From Dermacentor variabilis (Eukaryota; Arthropoda; Arachnida; Ixodida; Ixodidae), in NCBI RefSeq assembly GCF_050947875.1, contig NC_134573.1, forward strand, positions 35,093,115 through 35,157,114: DNA of 64,000 bases, in the 5' to 3' direction. The notes under the pieces were generated by a model. That model saw nothing but the letters and a program-made list of their open reading frames with translations. It made no database searches and was not told the DNA's origin. The position numbers and the translations under genes are program-made. Of the stretch, positions 44,576-54,829 are shown in pieces (positions within the stretch are counted from its first letter, which is position 1; every line of letters starts with the position of its first letter).

Positions 44576-47152
44576 TACAGAGCAGTTTGTTAAACCTGTT
44601 CGAGTGTTCGGCCTCAATATGAGAGCCACCATCTTTTACCAGTTTTGGTGTGTACTTCTGGCACACAACCACAACAATAAATATATATTTCCTGTGGTAA
44701 CAATGGTTCTTTTAATGTCGCATGAGCCCAGCACTCATCAGGAATGTTTAGATGTGCCGAGCATCTTATGCAGAAGGCAAAACCTGAGGGGAAAGCATTG
44801 GTAGCTTGCTATTAATGCATGGGAATGCTAATGATTACCGTTACTGTTGTGCAACAAAAATGCACCCCAGAACGGGTGAATTTTCCAATGGCACATTTCT
44901 GTGGTCAAATAGGTGCAGAGGCATCAGGAGTAGAGCAGTCAGAGTCCAATCGATTATTCTGTCAATGCAACAACAGGGCGCTGAGGGAGTGCCTTTTAAG
45001 GCTGCTGTCTACTTACAGGAATGCGCTGCAGGAGTGCAAAGTGCACTTTCTGCAACATACAGCAACCAACCAATCGTAAAACAGACGAGCACAGGGAGGG
45101 CAAGGCTGGAAGTGTAAAGCAGAGGCAAGAAGTCTGATAAGTGCAATCTGAAAGCTGTAATGTTTTCCACAATTGTGAAGACGTCAAATGCTTTTAAATC
45201 AGAGCACTAATTATCATCTGACAGTGCGCTTCCTCGTGCTAACGTGCAACAAACGTTGAGCTCCTTTCTGATACTTGGGAAGGGGGATCTAGGCACGCAC
45301 AGCGTTATGGAAGTAATGCACGACACAACATGAGTGTGTAGCACAATGTGTACCTAAGCAATGAAGAGAAAACGCTGAAGAACATAAGGGTATGCTAGAA
45401 TTAGGATGATTATAAGGTATCACTCGGGGCAGATGTATACGCCAAAAGGTGCAACAGTAACATTTTCCATGGGTGCAGCTTCAACTGCCATGACATCAAC
45501 ATGGAAAACAGATATGCGGTATATACTAAACAGTGAAGAAAGAGAGCCACCATAGGTTTGCACAAGAAGAATACAGCAGGGCACAGAACATAGGGGCACA
45601 ATAGTGTTCAGGAACAGTAGGCATCAGAGTAATTAGCAGAAAATTAATAGTATTCAGAAAAATATAATGGAAGCACAAGGCCAACAAGCATGTATCACAG
45701 AATAAGCGGCACCAAAGTGTTACTACTACGACAACTTAGGCAAAAAAGAGATAAAAGAAATGTGTAAATTGCTGTTACCTTGTACAATATGAATTAATGA
45801 GAGCTGTAATCAGGAAAAAAGAAAGCATGTGCAAGTGTAAAAATAGTGGCAATTCCAAACAACCATTAAGATTTGACAATAGCGAGCTATTCACACAGAG
45901 GTGACATCTTGAAAAGCACAACCATGGATGTGGGTGACTACTATGGCCACATGTACCCGAGGGAAGGACCGAGGGAAAGAAACATGTATTGGATCGAGCA
46001 AGTTAAAAGCCACGTTATTGAAAGAACTGTAGCATTCACAAGATAAACACAAGAAAGCCGACAGGACGAATGATACATCCAATGAGGTCATGAGGTTACC
46101 ATTCCTTTGTCTGTCATGTGAATGCTGCGGTTATTCCTTTAGTACAAAGTGGCTCGCCCAAGTACAAGTTATGAAACAACACCACAGCACAAAAATGAAG
46201 TAATTTAATCAGAGTACTATATAGTGAAGACACATTGTTTATTTGCCATATTTTATCAGGGGCTGAATTCACAAAATGGTTTGCCTGTGGGAATTGTTTA
46301 TCATTAGTCCATGGCTTTGCTTCTGCTTTCATTGGATATTGCGACTGGCCGGTGCCCATTCCAACAGATTACTTTTGTGTACGAACAGTGTGAATCCAAA
46401 CCCAATTTGTAGAGAATTGTATGCGAGTGATCCACATTGTAATTTTGAAGCATCAACAATATTTGTAGGCAGCGGTGCACATTTCCACCCTCATTTCAAC
46501 ACCGCCGACACTCATTAGTCACTGATATCAGGATTAATGCTTTATGTTTGCGTTCTAATACAGCACAAATTTGATGATGTAACTGTGATCCTTCTATGAG
46601 GAAAACGAGGAATCTGGCAGGATGGGCCACTGCAAAGCACTTAATTTCACAGAAGTATTGGAGAAGGTTGAGCATGAGCCAAATGCCACATAGAGAGGAG
46701 CAAATAGACGACACTTGGTTTGATCACACTTTGAAAGGCACACAAGTCAAAATGAGACACCTTACACAGTGGAATGTTTCTAAAGTGCAGTGCTCCATAA
46801 GCAAGGCCGACTGATTCTCTCCGTGTTCAAAAGCTTGAACTAAAGCACCGCCCCTGTTGTCCTAGCTTACGTTTTCAAGCCTACTGGAGCAATGATACAT
46901 TTGTTTTGTTTTTTTCACATATTTTCGCATATTCCATTCTAACATGTGCGAGAAAATAACTTTCACTTTAATAAGGCTCTTTGGTTCGAGTGCCTGTAAT
47001 TATTTCGAGTGGCTGCGATTCCATTCTAGGATGCTTTCAAGAAGTAAGGAAAAAATGCAGAAGTGGTTCAATTATGATCTTCCACTGAGGGCACAGAGGA
47101 AAGCCAATGCTTTTTATGTTTAGCTTATGCTTGTGTACTTTCAACTTTTACT

Positions 47153-47356
47153 CTACCTGGAAAAGAAAGATGCAGCGATGCAGTTTAATCCTGAATGAAT
47201 ATCTTTCCATTTTGCCTGCGGCCAAATGTTGTGCACAAGCTTGAGGTGTACGACATCCCTCACTTTGTAACAATGAAAAGTATTATCGGGGCTTTCACAG
47301 TTCAAGTTCGTACTCATTTTTCTTCCTTTTGAATGCCAAGCTACAATCCTTCTCAA
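47153..47356 (-). pseudogene. Possible P-element/THAP-type transposase scrap
   Basis: A short minus-strand frame contains CYKVRDVVHLKLVHNIW. That loosely resembles the D-x-x-H-L-x-K-x-x-R-N-x-W segment of P-type and THAP9-like transposases. Only about 40 residues show any resemblance and no flanking domain is visible, so this may be chance. Confidence 0.25.
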
Positions 47357-48419
47357 TGATGACAGAAGGAACAGGTTTATTCACAAGGAACTTGCATCTC
47401 CTGCCAGTGGTCTGCAGATACTGCACTAGCAGATGAGCAGACAGTGGATGACAGGACGAATGCTACACTTTCAAATGAAGCTTTAGAAACCTGCTGAAAC
47501 CAGGTCTCATGTGTCTTTCCATGTCTTTCAAGGGACCCCTCACCAGGCTTGGCAATTTTAAACAGACAGGTGTACCATACACATCATGCCCTGCCAATCG
47601 TGTCTGCAAAGTATTGCAGCATTGCAGGCCACGAAAACAGCTGAAATTTCAAACAAAATGCCGCACACCCTCCCTTCCAAGGAACCTCCACCCTCGGTTA
47701 GAGTCGAGGTCACACACACAAATGTGCCAACATAAAATGCAGTGCTAGCTACATCACTCACCATGGCACGTGATTTTGGCTAATCATCCAGTGCACAATG
47801 ATGTCATTTTGAATGCACCATGCAGCAAAAAAAAGGAAGAAAGAAAAAGAAAAGAGGTAGGGCTCGATGCACGAACAAGACGCAGTCCCTTGTCTCTGGG
47901 TGTGGCAGAAAGCAGGGAAGAAACGTCACTTGCTCAAGGCACAGGGAGCGCGTGTGGGGCCCTTCAAGGCTAGAGCAAAGTTTAGGCTCCGTCAAAACCA
48001 AACAGCCTGACCTTTCACTCTTATTGGTTAAAAGAAAGTCTCATCTCGTGCCATTCCTTGTTAAACAAGACTGCCAAATAGATATTGTCACCACTTTGTG
48101 CTTTCAATGCACAAGAAAGTCCCTCCACCCTTAGATTCCTAACATCCCATGAAGAAAAAAAATGTCTAAATGATGCTCAGTGGCACAGACCCTTCATGTA
48201 TTAGCTACGAGTCAGAACAACACAACATACCGAGAGAAAACATCGACCCAACTGAATGAAGAAAGAAAGTCAGACAACTGTGCATTCTATCTCAGAGGAA
48301 AACAAGCACAAAAACAGTAGAAACTGATGAGACAAGCGCTATCCTTTTCTCTCCATCTTAGCACAATTCTTTTTTCCTGGACTCCAACCCATGCTCGGGC
48401 AACAGGTCGTGATATGGGG

Positions 48420-48470
48420 GGAGGGGGGTCGACTTACATTTGAGTTGAATTACAATCGTGTAAATACGGT
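48420..48470. repeat. Solitary transposon end
   Basis: Read on the minus strand, TACCGTATTTACACGATTG followed by a C-rich stretch resembles the end type seen at 43339. No partner is found nearby. Confidence 0.35.
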
Positions 48471-49161
48471 ATGTGTACGTGACTGCTGACTCCGATCTGT
48501 CTACTCATGCCATAAAAGAATGTATACAACCAAGTACTAGCTAGCAGCATGTCCTTAAATAACATAGGGGCTTTGAGGGAGAAGTATCTGAAAGTCTGAC
48601 CAAATTCTGTCCTTAAGATATGTTGTGCCTGCTGTCTCTTTATTCTGCCTCAGCCAAAACTGACGCAACACAATTTCAATAAAGCAAGCCTTTAATTTAA
48701 GCACAAGACACTTGCTTCAACACAAAACAAAACAAACAACAATAAAAAATAGAATCTGAGGATATCAGAGTGACAAGGGGATTGTTAAGGTTAGTGCCTG
48801 CTAAGAACGCTTAGTTGCAACATGAAGATGCACTACTGAAAAAACAACTTAAGACGCCTTATTCAGTAACAGTGTTAATGGTACCCTACAAAAAATATTT
48901 AGTTTTTTTTTTCTTTTTTGCTGGAATGCCAGCAGAAGGCAGCAACCTGTTCAGACACCTGTACTCAAATTTTGGTCTGCATATATCTTTCCACACTGCT
49001 TCTAGTAAGTGCCGCAAGAATAAGTCAGCCGACACTACACAGCCTGGCTGCTGCTGGTGCATCGTGCCACTACACCTGTTAGCAGAGCCCAGTCGAAGGT
49101 GATACATGTAAGAAACCTTCGAGGGAAAATATTTCCCTCCTCTCTTTTCACTAGCTCATTA

Positions 49162-51358
49162 CAGTCGATCCCCGCTCTTACGTTCCCAGCTGCAGCATTT
49201 TCCTGGCTGCCAAGTCTTTGTTGGTCGGTCCCGGCATCGCCCCCATAGGACCCCATGCATTAGAAATCCCGCTGTTACATCGTAATCGCAGGAACGCTCC
49301 CGTGTGCTACATTGAGAACTGGCGCCCCAATCAGGCCCAAGCGATGAGCAGCGACGACCATGTTCGCTTTTCGCATGGATTGGCCTGACTTGACTACAAA
49401 ATCAGCCGCATGACGCTGTGCCGTGCTGCTGCGACAGGAAAAAAACTGCAAGGGGCACCTGCGCAGGCTGCACTACCATCAGGCGGCAGGAACTCTGTCA
49501 AGCTTGCAAGCTTTTAGTCCTGTCTCCTTCTGTCCAAGACAAAATAAAGACTGAAGTGGATTGAAATTGAATCATTGTTTATGTCAGTGGTTGCATCAGT
49601 TGCGTGGATGCGCTTTCCCCACTTACGCTTGCTGTCCTTTGCCACCTTTCGCTGCCTTGGCTCCTTTATGCTGTGGACTTGTGATATGTGCCTCATCGTA
49701 GTCGTGTGTGGGCTGCTGTCAGTGGCTTCTCTCCAGTGCACGGGCCTAGGCGGAAACTAGTCTGCTGAGGAAGCGTCCGCTTGTTTTTTTCTATGGCGTC
49801 AAGGAAGCGAAAAGCACTTTCAATGGAAGAAAAGTTGACCATTCTGCGCAAAGTGGATTAAAACCTGACGGGAAAGAAGGTTTGCGTAGCAAAAGGAGTT
49901 AGGGCTAACGCTGTCTACCCTTAACTCCATTATCACTAAAAGAGGCGAAATTGAAGAAAACGCCCGGCCCTTCGACATAAACTGCAAGCAAGGCTGGGGT
50001 GCATTGCAGATGCACCTTGATGAGGCCGTTTTCAAGTGGTTCAAGCATATCAGCGCGGCCGATGTTAACGGAACAATATTGCAAGAGAAAGCGATGGAGG
50101 TTGCTGACGAACTCGGGATGGACAATTTTTCTGAGTTGAACGGGTGGATTGACCGTTTCAAAAGGAGACATAGGATCTGCTACAAATCAGTCAGCGGAGA
50201 GGCTGCCAGTGTCGACATGGCAACCGTCGACAGATCGAGAGAGTGTGGTGTCCATAGTTAAGGATTATGAACCCAGAAACATCTTCAATGCAGACGAAGC
50301 AAGCCTGTTCTTCAAGCTGCAGCCAGACAAGACGTTGAGCCTTAAGGGCGAGGCCTGTCATGGCAGGAAATGCAGCAAAGAACGTCTGCCTGCGCTGCAA
50401 CTCAGATGGCTCGGAGATGATGAAGCCCTGGGTCATAGGAAAATTTCAAAACACTTGCTACCTGCCCTGCCATTACAAGAAAAATGCTAAGGCATGGATG
50501 ACCAGCTTGCCCTTTGAGAAGTTCCCGACTTGCATGGACAGAAAAGTCATTCCTTTGTTGCACAACTGCTCTGTGCACCCAAAAGATACCTTGGCGCTAT
50601 GGAATGTCAAGGTCGTGTACCTTCCGGCCAACACGACTAGCCACCTGCAGCCCTTGGATGCTGGCATAATTAAAAGCATGAAGCACTTTTATCGGAAGTG
50701 CATTGTCAAGCGGTCGCTGGCAAGTGTGGCGCATGGGAAGCAGCCAACAGGCATCACAATCTTAGATGCCATGCATTATTTGGTCGCGACCTGGAGCACC
50801 GTCACTGCAGCTACAGTGGCAAATTGCTTTCGCTAAATGTCTTGGCAACGCCACTTGCACCAATGAAGCAGTAGGGGAGGATGTTTTTAGCCACGGACAC
50901 GGAAGCCGTTGGTGCCAATGGGATCGCTTACAGTGATTATGCTTCTGTAGACAACGCTGTTGTACCTCTGAGGTTCTTGCCATCGACCAGATCGTGTCTA
51001 AGTGTGCAGAGTCTTCCACAACTGACAACGAAGTTGACAAGGAGGAGGAGGAAGAGGAGCAGCTAGTGGAGCCAACCTTTATGCCAGCAGTAGGGGCGTT
51101 GGACTTAATCAGAAGCTAAGTGCGTTCAAGTGACGATCCAGAAATCCACACGGCTTTGCTAATGCTAGAAAAACGTCTTGCGCTCGTCGATCGGGACAAG
51201 ATGTGGCAGGCATTGCTCCACTATATTTTTTCGTGCTAAGCAAGCAATAAAGTTGTGTACAGTTCACCACCGGAAACATATTTTTATCGTGTTATTTTCC
51301 TGGCTCTTAGGTTCTTTATTACGGTCCCTTGAAACAACTTATCAGCGGGGTTCTACTG
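49162..51358 (+). mobile_element. Tigger/pogo DNA transposon
   Basis: The left end CAGTCGATCCCCGCTCTTAC and the right end (minus strand CAGTAGAACCCCGCTGATAA) are imperfect inverted repeats flanked by TA (49160-49161, 51359-51360). The transposase pseudogene lies between, and at 2.2 kb the element is close to full length for Tigger. Confidence 0.85.
49793..51239 (+). pseudogene. Tigger-type (CENP-B-like) transposase
   Basis: Starts MASRKRKALSMEEKLTILRK, the N-terminal helix-turn-helix of CENP-B/Tigger proteins, with a stop just after. The second DNA-binding domain reads LDEAVFKWFKHISAAD to GWIDRFKRRH (50004-50170). The catalytic part has IFNADEASLFF (first Asp, about 50290), then VIPLLHNCSVHP, where the second catalytic Asp is His (50561-50563), then LPANTTSHLQPLDAGII with the third Asp (about 50630-50670). 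An acidic tail (KEEEEEEQLVEP) and a C-terminal LLMLEKRLALVDRDK end near 51239. At least three frameshifts plus stops. Living relatives move by cut and paste; CENP-B is a domesticated relative. Confidence 0.85.
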
Positions 51359-51363
51359 TACTA

Positions 51364-51530
51364 CAGTAATTTCCCATTAAGACGAACTCGGTTTAGCCGA
51401 ATTCTTGGATATAACAAACAACATGGGAACATTTGTTTAGTTTTCCATAGACTCAATAAAAAAAAAAGATCCGCTTAAGACAAACCGCCACACATGCGCT
51501 CTTCGGTTAAGATGAACATTCGGAGTGCCT
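51364..51530. mobile_element. Terminal fragment of a pogo/Tigger-like element
   Basis: Starts CAGTAATTTCCCATTAAGAC after a TA and contains CATAGACTCAATAAAA and TTAAGATGAACATTCGG, which match (inverted) the right end of the element at 35260-36440. The other terminus is missing. It abuts the right end of the Tigger element. Confidence 0.6.
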
Positions 51531-51534
51531 GCTA

Positions 51535-51640
51535 CCGATCCCGGGGGCTAGGGTAGACAAGTCCCCTTGTCGAAACTTCGGCTCCCGCCTGACACACCTT
51601 TTGTTCAAACTCTGCTCACTACTTCAAGCCTCCATCTTTC
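51535..51640 (+). mobile_element. Penelope-type terminal remnant with hammerhead-like core
   Basis: GACAAG (51556-51561), a TCCC loop, CTTGTC (51566-51571) and GAAAC (51572-51576) form stem II and the GAAA side of a hammerhead ribozyme, as found in Penelope pseudo-LTRs. The CUGANGA side is degraded here (GGGTA just before the stem). No RT lies alongside, so it is a terminal scrap. Family assignment is inferred. Confidence 0.4.
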
Positions 51641-52110
51641 TGTGAAGCTCACCTTGTCGTGAACAGATGACTGCGACTGTGCAGTATTTCTTTCTTTTCC
51701 AAGCGATCATGTGAAATCACTGCAGAGAAACTGGATCTGCACTGTATACTCGTCTTTTCCTCAGCCCATAGAACTAGGCAAATGTGGAAAACAATAAAAG
51801 CTAGCAGGCAAGGACCTGTTCTGCTAGGACTCTGAAAAATATTGTGAGGAGCCTTCGTGGCAGTTTGCGCTTGCCGTGATCGCAGCATGAAAAGAAGGGC
51901 TATATTATCCACCACCTTCTTATTTCTATTCACAACACTAAAACTGCGAGGTCACAGCAGCGGGACTAGCAATTCACTTTGCACACGTTGAGCCATGAGA
52001 CGTGCTACAAGGAGAGGCAAGATAAAGTGGCTGGCATTTTATATCCAACGACACGTTGAAACATGGCCAAATCAATATTTCTATCTCTCTCCCCCTTTTT
52101 CTTGATTGTA

Positions 52111-52169
52111 AGCACACACGCGTGTGCACACACACGCACACACACACACGCACACACACACACACACAA
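52111..52169. repeat. (CA)n microsatellite
   Basis: Alternating CA with occasional CG, including a GTGTGCAC turn at its left side. Confidence 0.9.
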
Positions 52170-52225
52170 AGGTATCCAAGAGAGCCCATTTCCCAGTCTT
52201 TTAGCATCAAATCCTTCACTGCCTA

Positions 52226-52251
52226 TGCTACCATGTGGCCACATGGTAGCA
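52226..52251. repeat. 26-bp perfect palindrome
   Basis: TGCTACCATGTGG is followed immediately by its exact reverse complement, with no spacer. It lies about 60 bp from the (CA)n tract. Function unknown. Confidence 0.85.
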
Positions 52252-52542
52252 CTTACAGACTCCAAGAGAAACCATGCTACGGTAAACAATATGAGTGATT
52301 AATGTTACACACGGTGCTTCTCTCACCAAAACCCCATAAGGCAGCAACAAAAGAACAGCTTTTCACCATCACTGCACTTGCCTTTTGCAATAAAATGCAA
52401 CATCCCTGTGTAGCAGACCAGCAAAAACATGCCCATACTTGATGTTGTTGCCGTAGTCTCATTCGAGACCACCTGGCAACAAAACAAGCCCAACATGCCT
52501 TTCCCCTCTGGTGAAGGGTGTAGCCGCCCTACGTCAAACCTT

Positions 52543-52866
52543 TCAGCCCTTGACGGCTTCCATCAGCACGGGCTGGGGGTCCCTGTTGTATGGCTTGGTG
52601 AGGCCAATGAAATTCGATGCACGGCAGAGGATGCTGAGCTCATTTGTGAAGACGATGGTGGGATTGGCATTGTCACCATTGCTGCCGTCAAAGTGGATTC
52701 GTGGCTGGCCCGGCATACGGCGTGGAAGAGGCCGCACCCCTGGGGCATGCACATGCAGTGCACGCAGCTGCGGGAGCCGTGGCACAAGCATGTCAAGCAA
52801 ATGCTGCTGTTCCGCAGGCCGCAACGGAGCGTTTGAAGTCAGGCACAGTAGCTCCAGGGATGAGGC
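52543..52866 (-). CDS. Terminal coding exon of an unidentified host gene
   Basis: The minus strand carries about 107 codons from ASSLELLCLTS to LMEAVKG and a stop at 52543-52545. The exon is GC-rich and Leu/Pro/Arg-rich, unlike its A+T-rich surroundings. Just upstream on the minus strand is a good 3' splice site: a pyrimidine-rich TTTTGCCTTCGTTTATGCAG ends at 52867, with a CTAAC branch-point match about 31 bases earlier. The first codon after the AG is in phase. The segment LVPRLPQLRALHVHAP resembles a leucine-rich repeat, so an F-box/LRR-like protein is possible, but I do not recognise the family. It lacks transposon motifs. Upstream exons would lie to the right, but I could not identify one. 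The exon assignment is inference from splice signals and composition. Confidence 0.5.
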   Translation of the reverse strand, partial: ASSLELLCLTSNAPLRPAEQQHLLDMLVPRLPQLRALHVHAPGVRPLPRRMPGQPRIHFDGSNGDNANPTIVFTNELSILCRASNFIGLTKPYNRDPQPVLMEAVKG

Positions 52867-52894
52867 CTGCATAAACGAAGGCAAAACTAGCATA

Positions 52895-53930
52895 GGTTAG
52901 CAGGCAAGGCAGTAGTGATATGAACAAGCAGTGAACAAAGACAGGTCACTGGTTTCTAGAGAAGCAGCAACAAAACAAAATGGAATAAAAGGGCACCTGG
53001 GGATGTACTATAAAACAAAATGTGCTACAATGTATTCTGAAAGGCAACCTAAGAAACAAATGACCAAGCGTAAATTTTGCTTCCTTTTGTTTGTTGATTT
53101 AGAATGTGCCCCACAAATATGCATAATCATCAAGTGGCAAAAGAACGATCTGCAAATTCTAAAGTAATATTAGGCTCAAATGCACAAGATGAGTAAGCAG
53201 GTTTATTTACTTTGTTCAGAAAGTGTTTCGCTTCAAGTTGCTTTGACTCCCCACTTTATTCTAGGGCAGCCTTTAGAGCATCTAGGCCACTTTTTTGTAA
53301 GCGGCATAGATTACACAAAAATAAATCTGCTAAGTAACAAAACAAGGCTCTCCAACAACCAACAGCCAACTAATGTCCCAGAATATGCTGCAACAAGTAT
53401 AAATTTCAGTAACCTGCCTGCACCTTCCTTGAATATCTTGCAATCGTCACCACCATTTGTGCTTGCCGTGTTGTGCCAATACACATACGAAAGCTACCAG
53501 CTGAATTTCTCATGATGTCACAAGCAAAGCAGTATTTCCTGCAGGGCCAGAAGTAAAAAATCAATGACTCTTGACAAATCAGCTGTGCCGAAAAAATGGT
53601 CTCCATCGTCAGTTGACACCACAGACTCATCCTGGACATCACATTAATACCAGAGCTCAGTGCAATGATGAGCAAAGCAACTGGACATTGCTCAATGTTG
53701 GCACAAGACTTGCAAAAACAAGAGGAAAGCAAATAAGGTGTAACAATGTGATCGCTTGATTGGCAATGGCTCGACTCATTCAAAGCACGCAAAAAAACTT
53801 CTTGTTGCAAAAGATTTGCGAGTTGATGCCTTTTGATAGAAGGTATAATGAGGAAGGTAGTGGTGGAATACGGCACCAGGGAGGCCAATTCCTATTTTGG
53901 TGAGGAAGGCTTGCTGAAGCCCAGTGGGCC
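52895..53930. other. Probable intron or intergenic DNA
   Basis: A+T-rich. A 160-codon minus-strand frame at 53406-53888 has no recognisable domain and ordinary composition for the region, so I do not call it. If the exon at 52543-52866 is real, this is part of its last intron or beyond. Confidence 0.4.
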
Positions 53931-54038
53931 TTCTTAATCTGGTTGCTCCTGAACTAGTAAAGCCCCATAGCTCATGGCAATATTTCTTGCCAAGAGCCAG
54001 TGGGACAATAATAGTTCAGGAGCAACCAAATTAGGAAT
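53931..54038. ncRNA. Candidate hairpin RNA or foldback element
   Basis: Arms of about 50 nt fold around the loop TATTTC (53981-53986). The outer stem has a 16-bp perfect core (GGTTGCTCCTGAACTA at 53941-53956 with its complement at 54012-54027), continuing to the tip through CCCA/TGGG, GCTC/GAGC and TGGCAA/TTGCCA pairs with small internal loops. The size and mismatched stem resemble a microRNA precursor; a tiny foldback transposon is the alternative. The strand is undetermined. Confidence 0.35.
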
Positions 54039-54829
54039 TTTTTTACCGGTTTCAGGTATCACTCCAAGCTTGAGAATGTAGTGGCCAAGATGAGTGTTTG
54101 AATTTAGGACCTTGAGCATAGAAACACAATGTTCTACCTCTAATCCAGACCACCACCAGTAACATACGGGGCAGAAACTTGGAGGATAACAAAGAAGCTT
54201 GAGAACAAGTTAAGGACTGTGCAAAGCGCGATGGAATGAAAAATGTTGCGGGTAACCTTAAGAGGCGGGAAGACAGTAGTGCAGATTACAGAGCAAATGG
54301 GGGTAGCTGATAGTCAAGTTGACATTATGAGGAAAAAATGAAACTGGACAGTCCACGTAATGCATAGGGCTGATGGTGGACCAACAGAGTTACAGAATGG
54401 GTGCCAAGGGAAGCGAAGTGCAGTCGAAGACAGCAAAGAATGAGGAAGAGTGATGAAATTGGGAAATTTGCAGGGAGAGGCCTTTGTCTTTCAGTAGACA
54501 TAAAAATAGGCTGTTGATGATATCAGGAGTTGCACAGCCCCTTTTAGATTAAGCCCACAGGTAAATACAGTCATAAATAATTTGGCATATCTTTTTCCAG
54601 AACAACATCAATATATTATTTTTGATGACTGTGTGCATCCCAGCTGTATCTGATTTACCAGTCTAAGCCTGCTGCAAATCCACGAACAAGAAAATTTGAA
54701 ATACTTCACAAAGCTCCCCATTTACTGCAACCAAACGTAATCAATCAACACTACTTTTCTTCATATCAATCTTTATGCCTACCATGACACCTTGTATGGA
54801 GGTCCTGTATGGTATGGTACAGTAAAACT
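54039..54829. other. Intergenic DNA, no supported gene
   Basis: No recognised gene. The part from about 54120 to 54500, with an AGTAGACATAAAAATAGGC-like end, reads like the 3' portion of an old retroelement, but I cannot place it. Confidence 0.35.

Larger units (their letters stand above)
39484..44584 (-). mobile_element. Mag-type Ty3/gypsy element
   Basis: Short related LTRs (about 170 bp) flank minus-strand Gag knuckle, protease, RT, RNase H and integrase remnants. The integrase and RNase H sequences match the Mag/K02A2.6-like lineage. Short LTRs are usual for Mag. A 1237-bp DNA transposon (43339-44575) splits the 5' LTR. Many stops and shifts; no target duplication found. Confidence 0.85.
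44585..49161. other. Intergenic or intronic DNA with minor repeat traces
   Basis: About 4.6 kb, mostly A+T-rich, without a supported host gene. It contains a possible P-type transposase scrap at 47153-47356, an A-rich stretch at 47826-47856 and a solitary transposon end at 48420-48470. Confidence 0.45.

Noticed and set aside
52429..52900. Plus-strand frames opposite the candidate exon
   Set aside because: They are antisense shadows of a GC-rich exon; splice and branch signals favour the minus strand.
53406..53888. 160-codon minus-strand frame
   Set aside because: No domain, no splice or promoter support, composition like surrounding DNA.
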